Assembly (NCBI GenBank): GCA_900095095.1 | Contig: FMBT01000322.1 | Span: 186,001-250,000, forward strand | Reading direction: 5' to 3' | DNA length: 64,000 bases | DNA from: Fragilariopsis cylindrus CCMP1102 | Lineage: Eukaryota > Bacillariophyta > Bacillariophyceae > Bacillariales > Bacillariaceae | Shown here: in pieces, positions 10,868 through 19,950 of the stretch | Numbering within the stretch: the stretch's first letter is position 1 | Layout of the letters: each line of letters begins with the position of its first letter | The notes under the pieces: generated by a model | Database searches by the model: none | What the model was told of the DNA's origin: nothing | Seen by the model: the letters and a program-made list of their open reading frames with translations, nothing else | Position numbers and translations under genes: made by a program

Positions 10868-13800
10868 CTATACTATGTCCTGCCATCTTACAACATGCAC
10901 ATTGTTTCTTGTTGCGTAGGAGTATTTTTGGCTCCCTTCCCTCGAATATCCATTCTCTTTTTGTTTTCCATCGAATGCGTTGATCGACAAGGTGTTGATC
11001 TTGTTATTGGATGTGTTGGGGTAATCTGCAAATAGGTCTGCCAGACCTGTTGTCTTCCAAGTGTTGGGGAGGGGTTTCTTTGGATGTGCGAGGATCCATT
11101 GATTGAAGTCTCCACTCAGTTTCGTTGCAATTGATGTATTATACGATTGAAGTGCTTGATGGAGCATTTCTTGTGATTGTTGAACATCCGAGTATGTGGT
11201 GTTGTGTCTCATTTCATGGGTTGCTACTGATGCCTGTAGTTCTACTACATATGCACTTGGGGTCATTGTTTTGGTCCAGGTTGGTCCCCATCCTTGAGTG
11301 GTTGGTTTCATGAACGTACATGTCCTTCTCATGATGGCATATAGTGCTCCATACCCGTTGCGTTCCTCATCGAATGGGCTGAGTATGTCAAGCATCGCCA
11401 AGTTGGTGATTGGTATAATGACCTTAAGGCGTCGCATGATTGCATGGCTGATGGTGGAGATGGTGTTATCTGTTTCGTTGTGCATTGGTGGTAGGCATGA
11501 CCCTGTCGGTGATAGGTGCTTTAGTTTGGTGAGTGGGTATGTCTCTATGAGGCAGTCATCATACATCTCGTTGTACAGTTGTTTTGCTTGGTCCATCGTT
11601 ACCATCGTCTTTGCTGGAATACAATGTTTGTGCATTTGCATGGTGCCAAACCTTGTGATTGATTTCGAGATGTGTCCCAATCTCTTAGTCTCTGCCAGTG
11701 CTGCTTCCTCTGCCTGTCGGGCTTTTCGTGCTGCTTGTTCTTGTTGAAAACTTCTGTTTGCTTCTGGAAATAGACCTCTATATTTTCCTGTATCTCCAGT
11801 ACCTGTATCTCCTGTACCTGTATCTCCTGTACCAATGTCATCCTCACCCATTGTCTCATTGTACGATTTCTCTTCCTCTGTAGTTGGGTCCGTTCCGGTT
11901 GTGCTTGGTGTTCTGTTCAAGTTGGTTCGCGTCCAGTCTGTTGCCTTGTCTACGTTGGTATGCATCCATTCTGTCGCGATTCGATCCACTTCTTTTCCAA
12001 GATTGTTGGTGATATCTCCTACGTTGGTGTTCATCCACTTCGTCGCGATTCCATCGATTTCTCTCTCAAGTTGGTTTGTGATATGTTCGATGTCTGTTGC
12101 TGAGGATGCTACTTCTCTGATATGATGGTCGATTGTATCATTATCCTTGAAGAAATCTAATGCGAAATCCATCAATGAATCGGACATTTCCTGTGGGAAT
12201 GTCTTGATGTAGGCTTTGATTTGATCTTGGATTATCTGTCGAAAATCTGGTCCGTCTACCAGAGATGTTATTGCAGCCTTTGATTGATCTTCTATCATTG
12301 CTAATGTAATGACCAAGTCATCCGTTGCTTTCTTGGTGAACTCTGCTAGTTCTGTCTTGGTTGCTATGGACTGTGTTCGATTTTCCACGATGATATTTTT
12401 CCGGCTTTCCTTATTAATTGACCTTGCCATATCACTCAGTCCTAGAATGGAGCTATCACTTGCTGATTTGATTCGTACTATGGCATCTTTCAGTGCTGTT
12501 TTGATTCTCGTTGGATCTAGTTCCTCTGGGGACCATTGGAGATCTTGTGCTAAGGCATCCTTGTGGTTTTGGAGGTCTTGTACTAGTGCATCCGTGTGGT
12601 CAGTTAACTTCTGTGCTAATTTCTTTGCACCCAATCGCATGGCTACTGCTTCTCCTGCCGTTAGTTGTCTGGATGTTGTTATGAGTTGCATGGCTACTTG
12701 TGCTGCTTCCAGATGATCTGCAAGAACTGATGTGGCCGTGTCCACTTCTGCAATTGTTGTGGTTGCTTCATCGATTCGGTTTGTGACTTCATCTATCTTT
12801 GAGGTGAGTTCCAAAAGTTTTGATTCAGCATCTTGTAACATCATTTTTGTTATTCTCATTTGATTACCCGCACTCTCTTCCATTCGCATCATTCGGGTGA
12901 TGGAATCAAGGTGTTCTTGGGTGTTTCTTACTTCCATTTCCTTGTATCTCACTTCCATCTTTCTATTCATCATTTCTTCCATCCTCTTATCGATCATATC
13001 TTCTAAGTCTATGCTACTACGGGATCCAAGTCTACTACTATCGTTGTTGCTATCCGTTCCAAGTACACTGGGGGTGTGGTTACTATCATTTAGTACCTCA
13101 CTTTTGGTCTCCTCTTGTACTTGTAAGTATTCCTCTTCCTGTTGTTCTAGTCTATCGATTGTATCATCCATTTCTTCCTTTGTATCATCCATTTCTTCCT
13201 TTACCGTATCATCATCTAATTCCTCTTCCTTCTTTACTTCTGATTCTTCTGCTTCCGAATCGAATAGTAATGATATGTTTTGCACTTCTTTTGGCAGTTT
13301 CTGTGGTGACTTCGAATTTGCCAGGCGCTGCTTTGCTTTGTATCGAGAGGTGTTTCTTCCATCTCTTTCTCTTGCTCGCTTGGCTCTCTGCTTGGCTTGC
13401 TTCACTGTCCATGCACTTCCGGTGTCGCTGGAGTCAAGTTCAGTTTCCTCTGCTAATTCCTTCAAAAGTTGTATCTGTGGTGGTGATTCAACGATTCGAG
13501 GTGCTTTACCTCTTCTCTCATACTGTGGCTCCGATTGATGTAGGATAGTATGAAGTGGTTGGGCGTAGTGGTATCTGCTTCTTGGCGTCCATGTCGGTGG
13601 GGTCCATGCATGTTGTGTGCTAAACATTTGCTTTATCAAGTTTTCGATGGCGATATACTTTTGGTCTACATCCATCTCTTCATCATGTAATGTGACAAGG
13701 TGTGCATGGTGATCCGATTCTTCATACCTTGTCATTGGCATGAAGGGTTTTATCTTGTATGGGTCATCCTTGTAGGGATTGCTGTCGTTCAGGGGAAAAA

Positions 13801-13954
13801 CTAGCTTTAGTGCTTCGATCTCCTCCTCTTTGATTCCATCATAGGGGATGAAATCTGTAGGTATTGTCCTACCACCCCTCGGTGGTGACATTGGCATTGT
13901 GTCCAATGTACTTGTCTGCATCTTACCTGACTTTCTTGAGTTCTTCTTCGCCAT
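10868..13954 (-). CDS. Copia gag-like protein
   Basis: A 1028-codon ORF at the gag position, between the 5' LTR and the pol-like ORF. It is unusually long for a Copia gag. The first half is acidic and charged, with runs of Glu/Asp and a long heptad-like region (residues about 320-620) suggesting coiled coil. A GDTGT tandem lies near residue 730, followed by a more globular C-terminal third. No CCHC zinc knuckle was noticed. Assignment rests on position within the element, not on a recognised domain. Confidence 0.75.
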   Translation of the reverse strand: MAKKNSRKSGKMQTSTLDTMPMSPPRGGRTIPTDFIPYDGIKEEEIEALKLVFPLNDSNPYKDDPYKIKPFMPMTRYEESDHHAHLVTLHDEEMDVDQKYIAIENLIKQMFSTQHAWTPPTWTPRSRYHYAQPLHTILHQSEPQYERRGKAPRIVESPPQIQLLKELAEETELDSSDTGSAWTVKQAKQRAKRARERDGRNTSRYKAKQRLANSKSPQKLPKEVQNISLLFDSEAEESEVKKEEELDDDTVKEEMDDTKEEMDDTIDRLEQQEEEYLQVQEETKSEVLNDSNHTPSVLGTDSNNDSSRLGSRSSIDLEDMIDKRMEEMMNRKMEVRYKEMEVRNTQEHLDSITRMMRMEESAGNQMRITKMMLQDAESKLLELTSKIDEVTNRIDEATTTIAEVDTATSVLADHLEAAQVAMQLITTSRQLTAGEAVAMRLGAKKLAQKLTDHTDALVQDLQNHKDALAQDLQWSPEELDPTRIKTALKDAIVRIKSASDSSILGLSDMARSINKESRKNIIVENRTQSIATKTELAEFTKKATDDLVITLAMIEDQSKAAITSLVDGPDFRQIIQDQIKAYIKTFPQEMSDSLMDFALDFFKDNDTIDHHIREVASSATDIEHITNQLEREIDGIATKWMNTNVGDITNNLGKEVDRIATEWMHTNVDKATDWTRTNLNRTPSTTGTDPTTEEEKSYNETMGEDDIGTGDTGTGDTGTGDTGKYRGLFPEANRSFQQEQAARKARQAEEAALAETKRLGHISKSITRFGTMQMHKHCIPAKTMVTMDQAKQLYNEMYDDCLIETYPLTKLKHLSPTGSCLPPMHNETDNTISTISHAIMRRLKVIIPITNLAMLDILSPFDEERNGYGALYAIMRRTCTFMKPTTQGWGPTWTKTMTPSAYVVELQASVATHEMRHNTTYSDVQQSQEMLHQALQSYNTSIATKLSGDFNQWILAHPKKPLPNTWKTTGLADLFADYPNTSNNKINTLSINAFDGKQKENGYSREGSQKYSYATRNNVHVVRWQDIV

Positions 13955-14204
13955 GGTACAAGTGTTGTAGAAATTTGTTGTGCTTTTATTTATTATTTAA
14001 GCGATTTTTGCAATTTTAATTCAACGCACGCGCTGTTTTGTATGCTTTTGGTACAGTTTTACGTGCACGAAACTTGTTTCGTAAGAATCTATCACCGATG
14101 TTGCTAATATCGATGTTACGTCGTTGTTGCTAATAACGAAACCCTGTTTTAACTTTAATTATATTATCTTTTAACAGTGATAAAAGATATATGTTCTCAT
14201 AACC

Positions 14205-14422
14205 TGTAAATGTATCTAGCTACCTAAGTTCACTAGACTGAAGACCTTCTATGCTATTAACGTATGTAAATAGTGTTTATTAGAAGGGTGAGCTTAGTAG
14301 CTCTCTATGATTGGCTATATCTACTCGTACGGTGTATGTGTGGTCTGACCCTGGTCGGTCATACCACTCATATGGTCTGTCCTGGTCGGTCATTCCATAG
14401 TGACACTCGCCTTACGCCTACA
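14205..14422 (-). repeat. LTR (5' LTR of the Copia element)
   Basis: 218 bp, same sequence as 4891-5108, followed by the second ACTGG at 14423-14427. Reading the minus strand, the bases just after it (GGTTATGAGAACAT) are the expected place of a tRNA primer site; I could not match them confidently to a given tRNA. Confidence 0.95.
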
Positions 14423-14427
14423 ACTGG

Positions 14428-16130
14428 AAGGTGGTAAAGGGTGTGATACAGCCGGCCTAGGACATGGGAAAGTGGCCCATTGGGGGGGGGGGGGGCACTT
14501 GGCACTGAGAGAAATTGTGTGTTTTAATAGAGGTGGGTTTTGACCTGTGACACCCCAAAATATGTATGGTTACCTAAAGCAATGATTTAATCCAAAAAAT
14601 TTATGAGTGAGGTTGATGCCTAGCTATTTTATTTGGGACTCAGCATACCTGGTATGGGCCCTGTAGCATCTCAAAAAATTTTGCAACGTGCGCATTTTGG
14701 GCCACTTTTTGTCTATTCTATTGTTCTCCACCCAACCACATCACCAACATGGCAAATGTTCCAAATATTGTTGGTGTTTTTTGACTATATGCATATACGG
14801 AAGGTATCTGGGTGTTCAAACCGTGGTCCAATGTCTTTTTTTGATGGTGTGGCAGCCTATTTTTCATTGGTACTTTTGGGCATGGAAATATGACATGTTG
14901 GCCAAAATCCAATGTTTGTGTTCTTCTGGAGGCAACAAGAAAGTAAGGTATGAGGGATCATGAACCTTGGTTCATCCCCTATGGGTATAGGATGGATGAT
15001 TGGGTGGTATTTTGGTGCACCATGCTGGTTCTAGAACCTAAGGTGAATTTAGTTATTCATCTTATTATTCAAAGTTGTTTATTATTCCAATAACCAAACT
15101 CCACTGGAGAATTTGTGAAGTGTAAAAGTAAAAAATGATACCAATCAGAATTACTCTAGGCAAGTGATGATGAACCACCAGGGATGGTAGGAGGCAAACA
15201 CAATGATCTAGTACACTATGTGAATGTTTGTGCACCTGCTTCATCTGGTGTTGTCATCTGTAGAAATTTAGTTGTTCATTATTTTTTCTAATCCAAAATC
15301 ATGTATGCCTGCTATTACATCGTAATGAATTTAATTCCTCAACCACAGGAACAGAAAAGTGGTAGGAGGCAAACGCAATTTTACCACACTATCTGAAGGT
15401 TTATGCACCTGACCCAGCTGGCGTTGTCCTCTGCAACCCTTTCATATGAGATATTTTGTGGTTCATTTTGATTGAAAATCTTATTATTTTGTAGGTGGAA
15501 CAACAGCAAGATGAATTTAATTCCTCAACCACAGGAACAGAAAAGTGGTAGGAGGCAACTGCAATGTTCTAGTATAATATAAAAATGCTAGCGAATCTGA
15601 CCCAGAAGGTACTGTCCTCTGCAACCTTTTCATATGAGATATTTTGTGGTTCATTTTGATTGAAAATCTTGTTGTTTTGGGCCTTCCACAACAGTGGATT
15701 GTATCTTATTCAACAACCACAGGAACAGAAAAGTGGTAGGAGGCAACTGCAATGTTCTAGTATAATATAAGAATGCTAGTGAACCTGACCCAGAAAGTGT
15801 TGCCCTCTGCAACCCTTTCAAATGAGATATTTTGTTGTGTGTACACATATATTTTAAAAATCCCTAAAATGTGTGTGTGCTGTGAGCCTACATTGTGAGA
15901 TACCAGTAGGCTTACAAGACTAAGGAATATAACAGTTCTCCATCCAATAGATCAAGTGTAAATTTAATAGTTCAATTTTCTAAAATAATGACTATTTAGG
16001 TGGGTATTTTTGATGCTAAAGTTGTTATTATATACTAGACTAACAAATACTAGTAAAATGTGGGCATTATTTAGTTTTTATATTGATTACTATTTCCACG
16101 CGGAGATTTATTTAATTCTTTCGCCCCCCC
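14428..16130. repeat. Non-coding dispersed-repeat region
   Basis: No gene seen. Begins with a G-run (about 14483-14496). The right part (about 15868-16088) is closely similar to about 57108-57322 inside the inverted-repeat element at 55431-57661: both contain GAGCCTACATTGTGAGATAC, CAGTAGGCTTACAAGACTAA and the later GATGCTAAAGTTGTTAT block. The part before it carries three diverged copies of a roughly 180-200-bp unit. The Copia element sits at the left edge of this region, so it may have inserted into a copy of the repeat. Confidence 0.65.
15330..15835. repeat. Three diverged tandem copies of a ~180-200-bp unit
   Basis: The block CAACCACAGGAACAGAAAAG followed by TGGTAGGAGGCAA occurs at about 15340, 15524 and 15713, each followed by a similar tail (CTCTGCAAC, then CATATGAGATATTTTGTGGT or close variants). 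Spacing is about 185-190 bp. No ORF spans the units. Confidence 0.75.
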
Positions 16131-16806
16131 GGCGCGAAAATTCAAAAGAATGATGATTCCTTCTGTTTGAGGGGTGTAACGCACCAAAAGAAAGTGGTAC
16201 TAGTATGTAGTGTTCTTAGCAAAAAAGAATTCCATTACTTTCATTCGTGGCTGCTTTTGGAATTGATCGTGCAAATGGCAACAACGCCGATGTGAAGTAA
16301 GCAAAGCTTTTACTACTGTACAAAAAGTGCCCATCGAATTTGTTGAAGTAAGTACTGTACAGTAACGTCACAAAAGAGAACAAAGAAAGCGAACAGGATG
16401 CATACAGTACAGTAGAGCATAGCATAGCGGATAGACAGTGCAGTGGAACACTCCTTTGGAGTAAACAATCTCAATGCATCAGATCATCGTCCTATCTATC
16501 TTACCCCACCGTACCGTAGTAATACACATCGTCATAATAATCGAAAAAAAACGAGCGATCGTGAATAAACGATTGATTCAATAACGTTCACTACTGCGCC
16601 CTACTGCCTCGTCCTCCCATTTCTATTCCAGTACATCGTTTCAGGATATTGCTGCCTTTCTGAGGGGAATGATAAATAAGTATATAAACAAGCAAGCAAG
16701 TTTCACATACTAATTTATATCCACATTATTTGAATGCAAACAGCAGGTACAAAGAAAAGAGCATACAATATAATAGAAAAAGAAAAGAGCAAGCGATCGC
16801 ATCACA
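16131..16806. promoter_or_regulatory. Intergenic / upstream region of the next gene
   Basis: No gene seen. Contains several GTACTGTACAGTA-type motifs (about 16345-16410) that recur before other genes in the window. Presumed promoter and 5' UTR of the plus-strand gene at 16807; no confident TATA or initiator was identified. Confidence 0.4.
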
Positions 16807-18195
16807 ATGACATCATCAGGAAGTATTATTATACTAAAACCTACTCCTCATCTTGTTACTACTAATACTATTAGTAGTACAGAATATTACCGTTACGACG
16901 ATGTTCTGAATGATGTTGATGATGATCAGCATCAGCATGATGGTGAACACTACACTCCTCAACTAACTTACGACGACTCAATGGACACTATGGATCATGT
17001 CTCTGTCTCGTCCGTCGTACCACCACCACCTACTACTGTGAATTGTATCCATACTACTACTACCAGCAGCTGTAGTAGCATTAATAGTAGATTCAAAGTC
17101 ATGAAAGAGAAATATTTAGCTCCCGCCAGTCCCGAACGTGCCTCTGGAAAATGGATGTTAATGAATGCCTTTTGTTTGGTCTGGAGTTTATCATTAGGTG
17201 TATATATTCTGCTTCTCTATTTATATTATGATGAATTTGAGCAGCAGCAGGATGATAACGATGACGATGGTACTAGTACTATAGATAATCCAGCCAGTCG
17301 TGAATCAACCACAGACTACCTGTTGTGGAGTTTATTTACATGTTTTGTTTGGATCATAGAAGTCGCATTACGTATTGCATTCCCGGCTGTGGATACAGTA
17401 ATAAAAGTTGTGAAATCAAAATCAACTGATAATTTGGAAGCAGCAACAGCAGCAGCAGCAGCAGTAGAATCAATGCGTTCTATTATTACTGTGGAAACAA
17501 TTGTGGAACATCGAAATAAAAAACAAATTACTATCATTATACTGGAACTAATACTTGCAGCATATTTTGTTCTACAAACAATACAAGATTGTTATAAACA
17601 TTGGAAGACACATCATCATCCTCGTTACCAAAATGATGATGAAAATGTCAATGTATATGAAGATTATTATTATGATTATTTTGATACTGATGATGAAGAT
17701 GCAGCACGTGCTGGTGGTGGTATTGTGGTGTATACGATATTAGAACAAGAGGTAGATGTCTGGGTTGCGGTGTTTGCCTATGCCTATATGACGTATGAAA
17801 CGTATCAAAAGTATTATAAAATAGCCTCGACGGAACATAATATACAACGTTCCTTAACAAATTTAACATATGGAACAATAATGGGTGATGATCCTCCTCC
17901 TCCTCACGACAAAGATGACAGGAAGCAACACCAACAACAACGACAACGACAACCAATTGTTGGTGAAAATGACAATGATAATGATAATGATAATGACAAT
18001 GAGGATACTGTTGAGGATGGTAGAAATAAGAAGGAGGATGAGGACAAAGGGAATACGGCATTACTACGAGAAGTGAACGTACGTGTAGCCAAAGCTGAAA
18101 ATTGCAATGACGACGATGATGATGATGATGACGATGATGATGATGACGATAACAATTATACACCTCCTGCTGTTCATCTTCAAACTATCGTTTGA
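16807..18195 (+). CDS. Four-helix membrane protein of unknown function
   Basis: 462 residues from the first ATG. The N-terminal 110 residues are polar and Thr/Asp-rich. Four hydrophobic segments follow: about 116-138 (MLMNAFCLVWSLSLG), 168-190 (LLWSLFTCFVWIIEVALRIAF), 243-262 (IIILELILAAYFVLQ) and about 310-330 (DVWVAVFAYAYMTYETY). Charged residues within or beside the helices (Glu and Arg in the second, Glu in the third and fourth) suggest a channel or transporter-like or helix-packing role, which is inference only. The C-terminal 90 residues are Asp/Asn/Gln-rich and end in a long Asp run encoded by a GAT/GAC microsatellite. A TAA trinucleotide tract follows the stop. No known family recognised; composition and codon phase support a real gene. 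Confidence 0.7.
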   Translation: MTSSGSIIILKPTPHLVTTNTISSTEYYRYDDVLNDVDDDQHQHDGEHYTPQLTYDDSMDTMDHVSVSSVVPPPPTTVNCIHTTTTSSCSSINSRFKVMKEKYLAPASPERASGKWMLMNAFCLVWSLSLGVYILLLYLYYDEFEQQQDDNDDDGTSTIDNPASRESTTDYLLWSLFTCFVWIIEVALRIAFPAVDTVIKVVKSKSTDNLEAATAAAAAVESMRSIITVETIVEHRNKKQITIIILELILAAYFVLQTIQDCYKHWKTHHHPRYQNDDENVNVYEDYYYDYFDTDDEDAARAGGGIVVYTILEQEVDVWVAVFAYAYMTYETYQKYYKIASTEHNIQRSLTNLTYGTIMGDDPPPPHDKDDRKQHQQQRQRQPIVGENDNDNDNDNDNEDTVEDGRNKKEDEDKGNTALLREVNVRVAKAENCNDDDDDDDDDDDDDDNNYTPPAVHLQTIV

Positions 18196-18951
18196 TAATA
18201 ATAATAATAATAATAATGTCATATTGCTGCTGATATTTTCTTTATATTTTTCTATTGTGCCCGTGAGTTCCATTCAAGTAAAATAGAAACGATAAAAACA
18301 AAAAAAATCTCATTCAATTTATACTAATTTATCGTTAAGTTTATGCGACTCATTCGACTAGGTACAATACTGTACAGCCAGTTTCATGTTTCAAATGTGG
18401 CAATAATAAAACATTGTATCATTCACAATTTTGTACTGTACATGTACTCTGTAAGGTACTGTAGTCGATTTCGATTTTCTCTCTTAGTCACGGTTGATTT
18501 TGCTTTGAATTGGGTTGACCATCTGATCCATAACCCTCCGCCCAACCCGTCCTCTCCCTTATGGTGCGCTTTTAATATACGGGGATCCAAATCAAAGAGA
18601 CGCGATTTGCGGGCCAACGAGGTCGTATTTTCAATTGTGCGACTCCGACGATTTTAGCGTCAAAATTTGAATAAATCACTGTTGAACGTGTACTATAATA
18701 ATATCATTTAAATTTACATACACTATTATGGCGCGAGCCATCATGCATCGACGCCTTCCAACCAATATATGTTATTTCATGTACAGTACCTGGCATTTCA
18801 ATCGATGTACTTTTTTTTCAGTCATAAAGTACAGTACTCGAAAAAGTACACTGCTTTTCGCACGAGTATATACCTCGTCTAATCACGCTAAATTTTGACA
18901 AGTCCATCGCCTAAAGAGTTTTTATCACTCAGACCGTTATTAAAAAAATAA
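18196..18951. promoter_or_regulatory. Intergenic / upstream region, duplicated at 21890-22432
   Basis: Starts with a (TAA)n run. Several blocks (CATGTTTCAAATGT; TGGCGCGAGCCA; TTTGAATAAATCACT...TGAACGT) reappear in the same order at 21890-22432, so this is one half of a local duplication. GTACAGTAC-type motifs occur near 18367, 18431, 18784 and 18829. Confidence 0.5.
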
Positions 18952-19950
18952 ATGGCTGCATGTAACGGTAGTCAAAGTCCAACAATCAATAATAAAAAAA
19001 AGAAAATGAAGAACCTCGAGAGCATGGAGAGTAGTAAAAAGCAAACTCAATATAACGATGATGCTACTACTATCGTTCACCGCCGCGTAAAAAAAGAAGC
19101 AGAAGTAGAAGCAGAAGCAGAAGGTCCTACCATATATCACAAGAATGGCAACTACAATTTCAATAAGAAGAATGGTGCTGATAATAATTGTAATTTAAAT
19201 CATCACGACGAACAAGTAGTAGTATTACCAGCAAAAGTCAAAAAGGAGGATGACAACAACAATAAAAACGACGACGATCACGATCAAGAAAACAATGAAG
19301 AGAATGTTTGGACGAATCGTTGGTTGCCACCTACTACTGCGAACAATACACTTCATTCCGTGAAGTCAGAAGAAGCGAATGATAATAATAACAAGGGTAG
19401 CATCATCCGCAGCAGCAGTAGCAGTAGCAACATCAACAATGTCAACAACAACAACAACAACAACAATGATGATGAAAAGATGATGAATGAGAACAATGAG
19501 AACAATGGCAACAACTACGACGACCAAGACGATAACGAAAACGAAAATAATCAACAAGATGAACATGATTATATATCTTTGTATCATATGGCAGCAGAAG
19601 GCGACGATGATAATGATAATGGTGATGTTGACAGTGACAATGACAATGGCAATATGAATGACGATGACGATGACAATATGAATGACCATGACGATGACAA
19701 TGAAAGTAAACCACCGGCTAAAAAGATGAGCAACAGTAACAAGTGGATCAATGCTGCTGGTAAAAAATGGAATAGCAACTATGAAGAAATATTGAAATAT
19801 TATGATAAAGATACAAATTTTATACAGTACCCAAAAACAGCAATAAGAGTAGCACAAGAGGAACAGAAACGAAAGACAGAAAGACTGCGGCAATGGTTAC
19901 GGTACCAACGTCAAAGTGTGACGTTATCCAAGGAACAAAACATAAATTAG
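18952..19950 (+). CDS. 5' part of a helicase-associated/DUF6824 gene (frame apparently broken)
   Basis: 332 codons from ATG at 18952. Mostly low complexity (Asp/Asn/Glu/Lys-rich) with basic patches that could serve as nuclear signals. The last 70 residues differ: a KKWNSNYEEILKYYDKD stretch, a basic segment, then RLRQWLRYQRQ and LSKEQ. That is the Trp...W-[LV]-x-x-QR-x7-L-S-x-E layout of a helicase-associated (HA) unit, cut off by a stop just where the unit should read on. The next reading frame (from 19893) continues with HKLEHIKYK, matching the next part of the same unit. A one-base change in the A-rich run near 19941 is the simplest explanation. Alternatives are a small intron, two genes, or a sequence error. 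Confidence 0.6.
   Translation: MAACNGSQSPTINNKKKKMKNLESMESSKKQTQYNDDATTIVHRRVKKEAEVEAEAEGPTIYHKNGNYNFNKKNGADNNCNLNHHDEQVVVLPAKVKKEDDNNNKNDDDHDQENNEENVWTNRWLPPTTANNTLHSVKSEEANDNNNKGSIIRSSSSSSNINNVNNNNNNNNDDEKMMNENNENNGNNYDDQDDNENENNQQDEHDYISLYHMAAEGDDDNDNGDVDSDNDNGNMNDDDDDNMNDHDDDNESKPPAKKMSNSNKWINAAGKKWNSNYEEILKYYDKDTNFIQYPKTAIRVAQEEQKRKTERLRQWLRYQRQSVTLSKEQNIN

Larger units (their letters stand above)
4891..14422 (-). mobile_element. Ty1/Copia-type LTR retrotransposon, whole-looking, young
   Basis: A 9532-bp element on the minus strand bounded by two 218-bp LTRs (TGTAAATG...GCCTACA) that look identical base for base, and flanked by the 5-bp duplication ACTGG (4886-4890 and 14423-14427). Order in the sense direction: 5' LTR (14205-14422), gag-like ORF, pol-like ORF, a purine-rich tract GTGGGGAAG just before the 3' LTR (5109-5117), 3' LTR (4891-5108). 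Domain order protease, integrase, reverse transcriptase, RNase H is that of Copia (Pseudoviridae). Identical LTRs and an intact duplication indicate very recent insertion. The two long ORFs show no obvious breaks. The LTRs are short for so long an internal region. Confidence 0.95.

Noticed and set aside
19366-19893. Hydrophobic minus-strand frame of 175 codons
   Set aside because: Antisense of an Asp/Asn-rich repeat region, which automatically reads as Ile/Val-rich.
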